A DNA stretch of 64,000 nucleotides from CAWIHA01 sp963835855 (lineage in GTDB: Bacteria; Acidobacteriota; Terriglobia; Bryobacterales; Bryobacteraceae), in assembly GCA_963835855.1 (NCBI GenBank), contig CAWIHA010000020.1:46292-110291 (forward strand). Direction: 5' to 3'. Each line of letters starts with the position of its first letter. The stretch's first letter is position 1. The position numbers and the translations under genes were made by a program. Under the pieces are notes generated by a model, which was given only the letters and a program-made list of their open reading frames with translations, was not told the origin of the DNA and ran no database searches. Below are positions 35,386 through 44,506 of the stretch, one piece after another.

Positions 35386-37749
35386 GTGCGGAAGCTCACG
35401 CGCCTGCTGTCAAGCGCGCTTCTACTACTTGCGTGCCCGGGGTTGCTCCTCGTTTCCGCGCTGGCGCTTGCCGCCGCCGATTTGTTTTGGCTCGTGTTCG
35501 GAAGGCGAAGGCGGCCGGCAAATGCGCGTCCCCGAACGCGCGCCGCGAGCGTCGTGATTCCGAATTGGAACGGACGCGATCTGCTCGAGAAGTACCTGCC
35601 TTCTGTCATCGACTCCGTGAAAGGCGACCCCGAAAACGAGATTATCGTGGCCGATAACGGCTCGAGCGACGGCAGCACCGAACTGGTGCGCGAGCGCTTC
35701 CCGCAAGTGCGTGTACTTGCCCTAAACGAAAACCTCGGGTTCGGCGGCGGCTCGAACGCCGGGTTTCTCGAGGCGCGGAACGATGTGGTCGTGCTTCTGA
35801 ACAGCGACATGAGGGTGGCGCCGGACTTTCTCGGCCCCTTGCTCGAGGGCTTCCAGGACGAGCGTGTCTTCGCGGTCTCCTGCCAGATCCTCTTCAGCGA
35901 CTCTCAGAAAAAACGGGAGGAATCCGGGCTGACGCAGGGCTCGTGGTCGGACGGCCGGCTTCGTGTGCGTCATAGGATCGACGACGGCATCACGGACCTC
36001 TCTCCCTGTTTCTATGGCGGCGGCGGTTCGTGCGCGTTCGACAAGCGGAAGTTTCTCGAGCTTGGCGGATTCGATGCGCTGCTAGCTCCGTTCTACCTCG
36101 AAGATACCGACCTCGGTTTCATGGCGTGGAAGCGAGGCTGGAAGATTTTCTACCAACCACGCAGCATCGTGTACCATGAACACCGCGGGACAATCGGCAG
36201 GCACTTCTCGGACGCGCACATCGATGCCGCATACAAGAAAAATTTCATCCTTTTCTGCTGGAAGAATATTCACGAGTGGCGCCGGCTGGCTTCGCATTTC
36301 GGGTTTGCGCTCTCCGATGCGCTCGCCAGCGCCGTCCTCGGCGACTCGATGGGAAGGACGAACGCCCTCGGCATCTGGCGTGCGTTCCGGCAGCTCCCGC
36401 GCGCGATCTGCTCGCGCTGGCGTGCGCGAAAGCTCGCACAATACAGCGACACCGAGGCATTTCTAAGGCCGCTCGGCGGCTATTTCCGCGACCGCTTCGA
36501 GCTGGACGGGCCACGGCAGGCGGAACCCCTGCGAATCCTATTCGTATCTCCATACCCGATCTGCCCGCTGGTGCACGGCGGGGGAGTTTTCATGTACCAC
36601 ACAGTTCGGGAGCTGGGGCGCCTGTGCGACCTGCACCTGATCGTGCTATTGGAGAGCCCGGAGGAGGTCGAGGCGCACCGAGAGCTTGCGGCGGTGTGCG
36701 CGTCGGCGGAGTTCTTGGTGCGCACCGGCGGTACGCCAAAGTCGTTTGGATCGATCGTGCCCCACGCGGTCCGTGAGTTCATGAACGAGGATCTGGAGTG
36801 GTCGATCCATCGTCAGATTTACAGCCGCAAGATCAACGTCGTGCAACTGGAGTACACAGCGATGGCACAGTATGCGGGGCGGTACCGCCGCCTCGTAAAT
36901 ATTCTCTTTGAGCACGATGTTTACTTTCAGTCGATCGGGCGCGCACTGAAGGAGCCTCGCGGCGCCGCGTGGAAACTCAAAGCCAGCGCTGAGTACCTGC
37001 GCGCGTTGCGGTACGAGCTCCGCGCCCTGCTGCGCATGGACCGCGTGCAGGTCTGCAGCCGCGAGAACAAGGAGCACCTGCTTTCGTTCCTGCCAGCGCT
37101 GCGCGGCAAGGTCGAAGACGGTCTGCGGGCGGGTATTGATGTTTTCAGATACCCGTTCCGTCCAGGGCGGCGCGAACCGGATACGATGCTTTTTGTCGGC
37201 AGCTTCCGGCACCTGCCAAACGAGGCTGCGCTCAGGTGGTTCACCGGACGCATCCTGCCGCGCGTTCTCGAGCGGCGGCCGGAGGCACGCTTGATCGTGG
37301 TAGGGGCAGATCCGGCGGCACCAGACGCGCTCGCAGCCTCTGCGGCGCTCGAGCTGCGCGGATTTGTCGACGACATTCGCGAACCTCTGTCGAGATATGC
37401 GGTTTTCGTGTGCCCCATCCGGAGTGGCTCCGGGGTCAGGGTGAAACTTCTGGAGGCCTTCGCGGCGGGCATGCCGGCGGTTTCCACCCGGCTCGGCGCT
37501 GAAGGCCTGGCGCGGCAGGACGGCGAATTCTGCGCGCTGGCGGATGAACCGAATCTCTTCGCGGAGAAGATTCTTGCGTTGTTCGAAAATACGGAGATCG
37601 TGATGGAAATGACGGCCCGCGCCCGCAAAGAAGTCGAGGCGAATTGGGATTCCGCGATGCTTGCCCGAAAGCTAGTGGATAGCTATCGCGAGGCAGTGAG
37701 TCAGAAACGCGGTGAAGCCCTGCCGGCGCTGGCTGTTACTTCCTCTTGA
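35386..37749 (+). CDS. Two-domain glycosyltransferase: GT2 fused to GT4
   Basis: 787 residues from GTG 35386. A hydrophobic helix (residues about 5-40) anchors the N-terminus. The GT2 domain (about 45-290) shows 'SVVIPNWNGRDLLEKYLPSV', 'IIVADNGSSDGSTELV' and 'ENLGFGGGSNAGFL', with 'LLNSDMRVAPDFL' and 'FYLEDTDLGFMAW'. From about residue 382 a GT-B enzyme of the GT4 type begins ('RILFVSPYPICPLVHGGGVF') and contains 'DTMLFVGSFRHLPNEAAL' and 'VCPIRSGSGVRVKLLEAFAAGMP'. One polypeptide could therefore add two consecutive sugars of the glycan. The stop overlaps the convergent gene at 37736. Confidence 0.88.
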   Translation: MRKLTRLLSSALLLLACPGLLLVSALALAAADLFWLVFGRRRRPANARPRTRAASVVIPNWNGRDLLEKYLPSVIDSVKGDPENEIIVADNGSSDGSTELVRERFPQVRVLALNENLGFGGGSNAGFLEARNDVVVLLNSDMRVAPDFLGPLLEGFQDERVFAVSCQILFSDSQKKREESGLTQGSWSDGRLRVRHRIDDGITDLSPCFYGGGGSCAFDKRKFLELGGFDALLAPFYLEDTDLGFMAWKRGWKIFYQPRSIVYHEHRGTIGRHFSDAHIDAAYKKNFILFCWKNIHEWRRLASHFGFALSDALASAVLGDSMGRTNALGIWRAFRQLPRAICSRWRARKLAQYSDTEAFLRPLGGYFRDRFELDGPRQAEPLRILFVSPYPICPLVHGGGVFMYHTVRELGRLCDLHLIVLLESPEEVEAHRELAAVCASAEFLVRTGGTPKSFGSIVPHAVREFMNEDLEWSIHRQIYSRKINVVQLEYTAMAQYAGRYRRLVNILFEHDVYFQSIGRALKEPRGAAWKLKASAEYLRALRYELRALLRMDRVQVCSRENKEHLLSFLPALRGKVEDGLRAGIDVFRYPFRPGRREPDTMLFVGSFRHLPNEAALRWFTGRILPRVLERRPEARLIVVGADPAAPDALAASAALELRGFVDDIREPLSRYAVFVCPIRSGSGVRVKLLEAFAAGMPAVSTRLGAEGLARQDGEFCALADEPNLFAEKILALFENTEIVMEMTARARKEVEANWDSAMLARKLVDSYREAVSQKRGEALPALAVTSS

Positions 37750-38266
37750 GTTCCCGCTGCAATCGGATAACGATGCGCTCAGCCACGCGGTCGAGCTCCT
37801 GTGGAGACGTATTCTTGGGTTTCTCGTAAACCGACCACGCCACCGTGCGCGCTCGAGAATCCACGAGAAAGAGCGTTCCCTTGGCCCTTGTGAAGGCCGA
37901 GCCGCGGGTCGCCTGAGCAGCGAAGCTTTGGTCCTTCGCGGGTGTCTCTGCTGCGGCCGTGCCGGCGCTGGCGCCACTCTGCTGCTTCGCGGCGGCTGGC
38001 TGGGGCGGCATAGGCAGGGGGAACAGCTCATTGAGACGGCTCTCGAATGCTTCGCCCAAATGGTCGGTGAATATTGCGTCGGCTTTCTTTGGATCGGCGA
38101 CCACCTGGAACAGGCCTGCGTTGGTGATGCAGTTGGCGAGGTATTGGTCAAAACCGTTCGCCATCGGCAAGAGATAGACGGTGTGGATCTGAACGAGCTG
38201 CGCGTTGCTGGCTGCGCAAAACGCAGGGCCCAAAAAACAGGATAATAAAACGGCGAGGAATCGCAT
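37736..38266 (-). CDS. Secreted hypothetical protein
   Basis: 176 residues from ATG 38266 ('MRFLAVLLSCFLGPAFCAAS'), a signal peptide with a cleavable small-residue end and Cys residues that could also serve as a lipobox. The mature part has 'QIHTVYLLPMANGFDQYLANC' and 'LFQVVADPKKADAIFTDHLGEAFE', then an Ala/Pro/Gln-rich linker, and a terminal beta-strand region 'GTLFLVDSRARTVAWSVYEK'. The pattern is reminiscent of small CsgG/GNA1162-like periplasmic proteins, but no family is claimed. It is antisense to the glycan locus. Confidence 0.7.
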   Translation of the reverse strand: MRFLAVLLSCFLGPAFCAASNAQLVQIHTVYLLPMANGFDQYLANCITNAGLFQVVADPKKADAIFTDHLGEAFESRLNELFPLPMPPQPAAAKQQSGASAGTAAAETPAKDQSFAAQATRGSAFTRAKGTLFLVDSRARTVAWSVYEKPKNTSPQELDRVAERIVIRLQRELKRK

Positions 38267-38353
38267 AGCAGCTACTATGATACGCTGTGCGGCTCCTGCT
38301 TCGCGCTTGGGGCATCCGCTAGCGCGAAGCCGCGCGCCAAGAGCTTCTTTCCT

Positions 38354-39043
38354 ATGTACAAAGGTCAGAGCCTTACGGTCGTGATTCCTTGCATAAATGA
38401 AGAGCAAGGGATCGAGCAGGTGCTTAAACGTATGCCGGTATTCGTCGATGAGGTGCTGGTGGTTGACAATGGCTCGACGGATCGCACCTCGGAGGTGGCA
38501 CGGCGATTCGGTGCGGCGGTGATTCGGGAGGAAGTTCGCGGCTATGGCCGCAGCTACCGCCGGGGGTTCGCAAACGCGAAAGGGGATCTGATTGTGACGC
38601 TCGATGGCGACCACAGCTACCCGGTCGATGCCCTCTCATATCTGCTCGAAGCCTTTCTGCACCTCGATGTCGATTTCTTGAATGCTTCGCGCTTTCCGGT
38701 GCGTGACCGAAACGCGATGAGCTTCAAGCACAAGATTGGCAATCTGATTCTTTCGCTCGCGATGTCGATACTGTATTTTCGTTGGGTGCGCGATTCGCAA
38801 TCTGGCATGTGGGTGTTCCGCCGCTCGATCCTGAAAGACTTTACACTCGAATCCGACGGCATGTCGTTCTCCGAGGAAATCAAGATCGAAGCGCTGAAGC
38901 ACCGGCGCGTGCGGTTCCGGGAGATCTCCATACAGTACACATCGCGCCTCGGAGAGATCAAGCTGAACCCCTGGCGGGATGGTCTGTTCAATCTGTATTT
39001 CCTCGTCAAGAAACGATTTACAGGGACCCGGAAAAAGTGTTAG
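38354..39043 (+). CDS. Family 2 glycosyltransferase, dolichyl-phosphate-mannose-synthase-like
   Basis: 229 residues from ATG 38354. Motifs: 'LTVVIPCINEEQGIEQVL', 'EVLVVDNGSTDRTSEVA', 'LIVTLDGDHSYPVDAL' (DxD equivalent) and 'WVRDSQSGMWVFRRSIL'. Single-domain GT2 enzymes of this type load a sugar onto a polyprenyl phosphate at the membrane, giving donors for periplasmic transferases. There is no C-terminal membrane domain. It begins a plus-strand series of GT2 genes. Confidence 0.85.
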   Translation: MYKGQSLTVVIPCINEEQGIEQVLKRMPVFVDEVLVVDNGSTDRTSEVARRFGAAVIREEVRGYGRSYRRGFANAKGDLIVTLDGDHSYPVDALSYLLEAFLHLDVDFLNASRFPVRDRNAMSFKHKIGNLILSLAMSILYFRWVRDSQSGMWVFRRSILKDFTLESDGMSFSEEIKIEALKHRRVRFREISIQYTSRLGEIKLNPWRDGLFNLYFLVKKRFTGTRKKC

Positions 39044-39093
39044 CATGAACCGGCAATCCGCACGCGGTTCGTATCTTCTCTGATGGCTCACAT

Positions 39094-40101
39094 GTGACAG
39101 GCGCCATGTTTGGAGTGACGGTCGTCGTCCCGAACTGGAACCGGCGTGACCTGATCGAGAGGTTGATCGCCCGGCTTCATGAACAGACACACCCTATCGA
39201 GGAGATCCTGGTTGTGGACAACGGATCCAAAGACGGATCGGCCGGCGTGGCCAGGAGTCAAGGCGCAAGAGTGATCGAGCTGGACCGGAACATCGGTTTC
39301 AGCGGGGCTGTGAATCGTGGAATCCGTGAGACCCGGACCCAGTTCATTGCCATCGTGAACAATGACGTAGAGCCGGCGGTGGATTGGCTGGAACGCCTCA
39401 TCGAAGGGATCGAACAGCCACATGTGTGGTTTGCTACGGGCAAACTGCTCGACGCGGCGCGGCCGGAGTCGCTCGACGGCACGTACGATGTCGTCTGTCG
39501 CGGCGCCTGCGCGTGGCGCGCAGGGCAGGGGCGGCCAGACGGGCCCATGTGGGCGCAATCGCGCCGCATCCGCATAGCCCCGCTCACGGCCGCGCTGTTC
39601 CGCACCGAGCTGTTCCGGCGGGTCGGACTGCTCGACGAGCGGTTCGAATCGTACCTCGAGGACATCGATTTTGGCTTGCGCTGTGCCACACTTGGATATT
39701 GCGGCGTTTACGTTCCCGGCGCGGTCGCAGCCCACGCCGGCAGCGCGACGCTGGGTGCGTGGCACCCAGAAACGGTGCGGCGCATCTCGCGCAATCAGGT
39801 CCTGCTGGTGGCGAAGCATTATCCGTTCCCGTATTTGTTCCGCTATGGCTGGCCGATTCTCGTGGCGCACCTTCTGTGGGGTTTAGTCGCAGTGCGGCAC
39901 GGCCGCGGGCTTGAGTTCATCCTGGGCAAAGCGCAAGGGCTCACGCTCTTCTGGAATGTGCGCCGGAAGGCTCGCGACGGCCGGCGCAAGGGCCTCTCCA
40001 AGATTCTGGAGGAAGGCGAATCGGAGATTCTCCGGCTGCAGCGCCGGACGGGCTTCGATCTTTACTGGCGCCTTTACTTCGCGCTGACGTCACTCACATG
40101 A
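39094..40101 (+). CDS. Family 2 glycosyltransferase (rhamnosyltransferase-like)
   Basis: 335 residues from GTG 39094; ATG 39106 is four codons later and equally possible. GT-A motifs are 'VTVVVPNWNRRDLIERLIARL', 'ILVVDNGSKDGSAGVA', 'RNIGFSGAVNRGI', 'FIAIVNNDVEPAVDWL' and 'ESYLEDIDFGLRCATLGY'. The C-terminal 100 residues include one hydrophobic segment and a basic tail. It presumably adds one sugar to the lipid-linked glycan on the cytoplasmic face. Its stop overlaps the next start (ATGA). Confidence 0.87.
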   Translation: MTGAMFGVTVVVPNWNRRDLIERLIARLHEQTHPIEEILVVDNGSKDGSAGVARSQGARVIELDRNIGFSGAVNRGIRETRTQFIAIVNNDVEPAVDWLERLIEGIEQPHVWFATGKLLDAARPESLDGTYDVVCRGACAWRAGQGRPDGPMWAQSRRIRIAPLTAALFRTELFRRVGLLDERFESYLEDIDFGLRCATLGYCGVYVPGAVAAHAGSATLGAWHPETVRRISRNQVLLVAKHYPFPYLFRYGWPILVAHLLWGLVAVRHGRGLEFILGKAQGLTLFWNVRRKARDGRRKGLSKILEEGESEILRLQRRTGFDLYWRLYFALTSLT

Positions 40102-41048
40102 GCGAGTCCGCCATTGTTGTCATCGCGCACAATTCAGAAGCAGTCATCGGCGCCTGCCTCGATTCGCTCGGCCAGTCCGGCGCGGAGATCATTGTGGTGG
40201 ACAACGCGTCCGCGGACCAGACCCGGAGCGAGGTCTTGCGCCGGTCCGGCGTTACGCTGCTCGCGAACTACTGGAACCGCGGTTTTGCTGCGGCGGCAAA
40301 CCAGGGAATCCAGGCCGCCGCGGCCGATTATGTGCTGCTGTTGAATCCCGATGCGGAGCTGGTTCGCGGTCTCGACGCCCTGGTACAGGAATGCCGCCAA
40401 CCGGACGTCGCGGTCTGCGGTGGCGCGCTGTTGGCTGAGGATGGCAGCCCTCAAACAGGATTCATGGTGCGGCGCTTTCCGACGCCCGCGGCATTGGCGT
40501 TCGAAGTCCTTGGGATCAACCGGCTGTGGCCCAGAAACCCGATCAATTGCCGGTTCCGTTGCCTGGATCTGGACGCGAACGCGGCGGCGGAGGTGGAGCA
40601 GCCCGCCGGCGCATTTCTTCTGGTTAAGCGCGAAGCCTGGCGGAAGCTCGGTGGATTCGACGAAATATTCCATCCCCTGTGGTTCGAGGATGTCGATTAT
40701 TGCAAGCGGGCAAAGGACAGCGGCTGCCGCATCCGTTATGTGCCCTCAGCCGCCGCAAGACACAAAGGCGCTGATTCAGTACGGCAATTGCCGCCGTCGT
40801 CCCGCGAAGGCCACTGGTATGGTAACCTTCTAACGTACGCGTCCAAACACTTCCGGTGCTTCGGGTTCGCCGCGGTGTGCGGGGCGATAGTGCTCGGCTC
40901 TGTCCTCCGGACGGTTTTTGCGGTTTTTCGCTGGCGGAGCTTGAAACCTGTTCTGATTTATGGCAGGGTGATTCGTCTGGCCGCCTGGTTTTTGATCGCG
41001 GGCCGGGGCGAGGGAGTGGGTTTTTCGTCTGCCGTGGCACCACGGTAG
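40098..41048 (+). CDS. Family 2 glycosyltransferase
   Basis: 316 residues, coupled to the preceding gene by a 4-bp overlap. Motifs are 'SAIVVIAHNSEAVIGACL', 'EIIVVDNASADQTRSEVL', 'YWNRGFAAAANQGI', 'YVLLLNPDAELVRGL' and 'FHPLWFEDVDYCKRAKDSGC'. The Asn-Pro-Asp-Ala site in place of DxD is common in the WbbL/RfbF rhamnosyltransferase branch. A C-terminal hydrophobic stretch ('CFGFAAVCGAIVLGSVLRTVF') may be a membrane anchor. Confidence 0.87.
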   Translation: MSESAIVVIAHNSEAVIGACLDSLGQSGAEIIVVDNASADQTRSEVLRRSGVTLLANYWNRGFAAAANQGIQAAAADYVLLLNPDAELVRGLDALVQECRQPDVAVCGGALLAEDGSPQTGFMVRRFPTPAALAFEVLGINRLWPRNPINCRFRCLDLDANAAAEVEQPAGAFLLVKREAWRKLGGFDEIFHPLWFEDVDYCKRAKDSGCRIRYVPSAAARHKGADSVRQLPPSSREGHWYGNLLTYASKHFRCFGFAAVCGAIVLGSVLRTVFAVFRWRSLKPVLIYGRVIRLAAWFLIAGRGEGVGFSSAVAPR

Positions 41049-41092
41049 GGCAGCGCACAATCGGCAGTTGTTTTTACGCAAGTTATATTTTC

Positions 41093-42169
41093 ATGGCTCA
41101 TATTGATTTCGTATCCATCACGATCGTCACTTATAACAGCGGCCGATACATAAAGCGGTGCCTAGAATCGGTGCTGGCCCAGCGTTTCCCCGGCAAGGAA
41201 CTCATCGTTGTCGACAACGCTTCGATCGACGGCACGCGGGCGATCCTCGAACAGTTCGAGGACCGTTGCCGCGTGGTGTTGAACGACAGAAACGTTGGCT
41301 TTGCCGCCGCGCAGAACCAGGCGATCAAACTGGCGCGGGGAAATTGGATCCTGACGCTCAACCCGGACATGCTGCTGACGGCGAACTTCATCGAGGCGCT
41401 GTTGGAAGCTGGGAATCTGGATCCTCAAGTGGGCGCTGTGTGCGGCAAGCTGCTCACGATGATGCCGGATTTCTCGCTTCCCAACGAGCTGCGGGTGGAT
41501 TCGACCGGGATCTACTTCACGCCGATGTTGCGCCACCTCGACCGTGGCAGCCAGGAGGCCGATAACGGACACTATCTGAATTTCGAATATGTGTTTGGCG
41601 CTACTGCGGCGGCAGCGCTCTACCGGCGCGAGATGATCGAGGGCGTCTCGATCGGCGGCGAGTTCTTCGATCCGGATTTCTTCGTGTACCGCGAGGACGC
41701 TGACGTGGCCTGGCGCGCGCAGTTGATGGGCTGGCGCTGCTTGTACACGCCCCGCGCGCGGGGCTATCACGTGCGCAGCGTGCTGCCTGGCAACCGCCGG
41801 GCGTTGCCAGCCGTGATCAACATGCACTCGGTGAAGAACCGGTTCTTGATGCGGATCAAGAACATGACCCGCGATCTGTACCGGCGCAACTGGGTTTCGA
41901 TCACGGCGCGCGATCTCCTGGTGGTCGGCTGCTGCCTGCTGCGTGAGCAGACATCGCTCGCGGCGTTCTGGTATGTGGCGAAGAACTGGAAGCGCGTGCG
42001 CGCCAAGCGGCGGGAGATCATGAAGCGGCGCCGTGTCAACGACGAGTACATAGCGGCATGGTTCCGGTCCTCGCCGGTGAGCGAACCGCTGCCCAGCGCG
42101 ACGACTGCCGTGATTCCACACGCTAAAGCGGTTGCTGGCTCGCAAGCTGAACAACAGTTCGAGTATTAG
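41093..42169 (+). CDS. Family 2 glycosyltransferase
   Basis: 358 residues from ATG 41093 ('MAHIDFVSITIVTYNSG'); a longer frame upstream overlaps the previous gene and lacks coding character. Motifs: 'ELIVVDNASIDGTRAIL', 'RNVGFAAAQNQAIKLARG', 'WILTLNPDMLLTANFI' and 'FVYREDADVAWRAQLMGW'. The C-terminus is long, basic and helical ('RVRAKRREIMKRRRVNDEY'). Homology is to dTDP-rhamnose or related transferases of O-antigen assembly; donor unknown. Confidence 0.87.
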   Translation: MAHIDFVSITIVTYNSGRYIKRCLESVLAQRFPGKELIVVDNASIDGTRAILEQFEDRCRVVLNDRNVGFAAAQNQAIKLARGNWILTLNPDMLLTANFIEALLEAGNLDPQVGAVCGKLLTMMPDFSLPNELRVDSTGIYFTPMLRHLDRGSQEADNGHYLNFEYVFGATAAAALYRREMIEGVSIGGEFFDPDFFVYREDADVAWRAQLMGWRCLYTPRARGYHVRSVLPGNRRALPAVINMHSVKNRFLMRIKNMTRDLYRRNWVSITARDLLVVGCCLLREQTSLAAFWYVAKNWKRVRAKRREIMKRRRVNDEYIAAWFRSSPVSEPLPSATTAVIPHAKAVAGSQAEQQFEY

Positions 42170-42203
42170 AGGCGCCCGCCCGCGCCGCACCAATGAGGCG
42201 CCG

Positions 42204-43292
42204 GTGAAAATTGCGATTTTGGGGACGCGCGGGATTCCGGCCCGCTACGGCGGCTTCGAGACCTTCGCTGAAGAGCTCTCCTGGCGGCTGGTCGCGCGCG
42301 GCCACCGAGTGACCGTATACAGCAGGGAGCGCCACTCCCAGCCGGTTTACCGCGGCGTTACGCTCCGCTACCTTCCAACCATCCGTCACAAATATCTCGA
42401 TACGGTCGCGCACACGTTCCTGGCCACGCTCGATCTCCTGGTTCGCCGCCACGATGTCGCCCTCTATTGCAATGCGGCAAACGCGGTTTTCACAGCGCTT
42501 CCGCGCGTGGCCGGTACGCCGGTGGCACTGAACGTCGATGGCCTGGAGCGCAACCGCAAGAAATGGAACTGCCTCGGCCGGGCTTGGTACCGGGTGTCGG
42601 AACGGCTCTCGACGCTGCTGCCCAACGCGGTGGTGAGCGATGCGCGGAGCATCGCGGATTACTACCGGGAGCGTTACGGCAAACTGACGCACTTCATCCC
42701 CTATGGCGCCGAAACGGGCAAGGTCGCGACCGCCGGGACGCTCGACAAGCTGGGGCTCGAGCGCGGCCGGTACTTTCTGTACGTGAGCCGGATGGAGCCC
42801 GAAAACAACGCGCTCGCGGTGCGCGAGGCTTTCGAGCAGGTCGAGACGGACCTGAAGCTCGCGCTCATCGGGGACGCCCCCTACGCGCGCGACTACATCG
42901 AAAGAGTCCGGGACACGCGCAATCCGCGTTGCGTGATGCCCGGCGCGATTTACGGACAGGGCTATCGCGAGCTCACGTCTCACTGTTTTGCCTATATCCA
43001 TGCCACCGAGGTCGGCGGGACGCACCCCGCGCTGATCGAAGCGATGGGCCGGGGCGCTCTGGTCCTATATCTGAACACTCCGGAGAACGCCGAGGTTGCG
43101 GCGGGCGTGGGAATTCCGTTCGAGCGGGAAGACTTAGTGGAGAAGCTGCGACTCGCGCTGGCGATGAGCGGCCAGGAGCGGGCAGAGTGGGGTCGCCGCG
43201 CCGCGGCGCGCGTCCGCGATCAATATAACTGGGAAGCCGTCGCCGGGGCATACGAGAACTTGTTATCGGAACTCTGCGGAAGACGCCGCTAA
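42204..43292 (+). CDS. DUF1972/GT4 glycosyltransferase
   Basis: 362 residues from GTG 42204 ('VKIAILGTRGIPARYGGFE'), chosen because the hallmark N-terminal motif of the DUF1972 group starts there. The first half carries 'YGGFETFAEELSWRLVARGH', the second the GT4-like nucleotide-sugar site 'RYFLYVSRMEPENNALAV' and 'EVGGTHPALIEAMGRGALVL'. Relatives transfer rhamnose or similar sugars in surface-polysaccharide synthesis. The stop is 2 bp before alr. Confidence 0.87.
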   Translation: MKIAILGTRGIPARYGGFETFAEELSWRLVARGHRVTVYSRERHSQPVYRGVTLRYLPTIRHKYLDTVAHTFLATLDLLVRRHDVALYCNAANAVFTALPRVAGTPVALNVDGLERNRKKWNCLGRAWYRVSERLSTLLPNAVVSDARSIADYYRERYGKLTHFIPYGAETGKVATAGTLDKLGLERGRYFLYVSRMEPENNALAVREAFEQVETDLKLALIGDAPYARDYIERVRDTRNPRCVMPGAIYGQGYRELTSHCFAYIHATEVGGTHPALIEAMGRGALVLYLNTPENAEVAAGVGIPFEREDLVEKLRLALAMSGQERAEWGRRAAARVRDQYNWEAVAGAYENLLSELCGRRR

Positions 43293-43294
43293 CG

Positions 43295-44458
43295 ATGTCC
43301 ATGGCCAGCACGGCTCCAGGTGTGAGAATGGAAGGGATGCCATACCGTTCTTGGGTGGAGATTTCCCGGGCACAGATTGCGCAGAACTATCGCAGTGTAC
43401 GCGAGGCCGTAGGTCCGGGCGTGGAGATTGCCGCGGTAGTGAAGGCGGATGCATACGGGCACGGCGCCATCGAGGTCTCACGCGTCCTGGAAGCCGAGGG
43501 CGCGGCGTGGCTGGCGGTCAGCTCGGTCGAGGAAGGGGTCGCGCTGCGCGAGGCTGGGATTCGCGCACGCATCCTGGTGATGGCGGATTCTCTGCCGTTC
43601 ACGCGGCCCGCGCTCGTCGAGTACGGCCTGACGCCGGTGGTCCATTCACTCGAAGAACTGCCCGAGCTCGACCGGTTCGCCGCCGCGCACGAGGCGCCGC
43701 TGAAATTCCACCTCAAAATCGATAGCGGCATGGGACGGCTCGGGACGCGCGCGGCTGCGCCGCAAATCGCCGCTGCCGTGCGCGCCGCGGCGCATCTCGA
43801 TCTGGAGGGCCTGATGACCCATTTTGCCTCGGCGGCCGACTACACGACGGCGCGGAGCGACAAGCAAGTGCGAACGTTCAGCCGGCTGTCGGCGGATCTT
43901 CACGCGCTGGGCGTCAAACCGGCCTACCGTCACATGTCGAACACCACCGCGATCGCTTACGGCCGCCGCGAGGCCTGGCACAACATGGTGCGGCCCGGCC
44001 ACGCGCTTTACGGGTACCTTTCGTCCGTGCGCGGCCAGGCACCGCCGCGAGTGCTGGAGGTCGCCCCGGCGCTGACGTGGAAAGCGCGCATTCTCGCGGT
44101 GAAGGAACTGCCGGAAGGCACCCTGGTCGGCTACGGCGGGATGTTTCGGACGGCGCGGCCGACGCGCATCGCGATCCTCGCGGTCGGTTACGCTGACGGG
44201 CTTTCGCACCGGCTATCGAACCGCGGGCACGTGATCGCCGGGGGCAAGCTGGTTCCGATTCTGGGGGCGGTATCGATGGACGTCGCCACGATCGACGCAA
44301 CCGACTGCCCGGGCCTCGCGCCGGGCGGGTGCGTCACCTTGCTCGGCAGCGAAGGCGGGGCGAGCATCAACGCACAGGAAATGGCGCGCATGGCCGGGAC
44401 GATCTCCTACGACGTGCTGTGCGGTATCCGCACGCGCGTCAAGCGCGTGTACGTGTAG
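43295..44458 (+). CDS. alr: Alanine racemase
   Basis: 387 residues from ATG 43295; ATG at 43301 and at codon 15 are alternatives. The PLP lysine is Lys50 in 'VVKADAYGHGAIEVSRVL'; 'KIDSGMGRLGTR', 'VRPGHALYGYL', 'VGYGGMFRTARP', 'ILAVGYADGLSHRLSNRG' and 'GAVSMDVATID' complete the fold-type III racemase. The opposing-face tyrosine is the one in 'GYGGMF'. It supplies D-alanine for peptidoglycan in the cytoplasm. Its place directly behind glycan genes suggests co-expression with cell-envelope synthesis. Confidence 0.95.
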   Translation: MSMASTAPGVRMEGMPYRSWVEISRAQIAQNYRSVREAVGPGVEIAAVVKADAYGHGAIEVSRVLEAEGAAWLAVSSVEEGVALREAGIRARILVMADSLPFTRPALVEYGLTPVVHSLEELPELDRFAAAHEAPLKFHLKIDSGMGRLGTRAAAPQIAAAVRAAAHLDLEGLMTHFASAADYTTARSDKQVRTFSRLSADLHALGVKPAYRHMSNTTAIAYGRREAWHNMVRPGHALYGYLSSVRGQAPPRVLEVAPALTWKARILAVKELPEGTLVGYGGMFRTARPTRIAILAVGYADGLSHRLSNRGHVIAGGKLVPILGAVSMDVATIDATDCPGLAPGGCVTLLGSEGGASINAQEMARMAGTISYDVLCGIRTRVKRVYV

Positions 44459-44506
44459 GAGCGGAAAGCCGCGCTCCAGCCCGCGTTATCGTAGTAGTAT
44501 TCCGAA

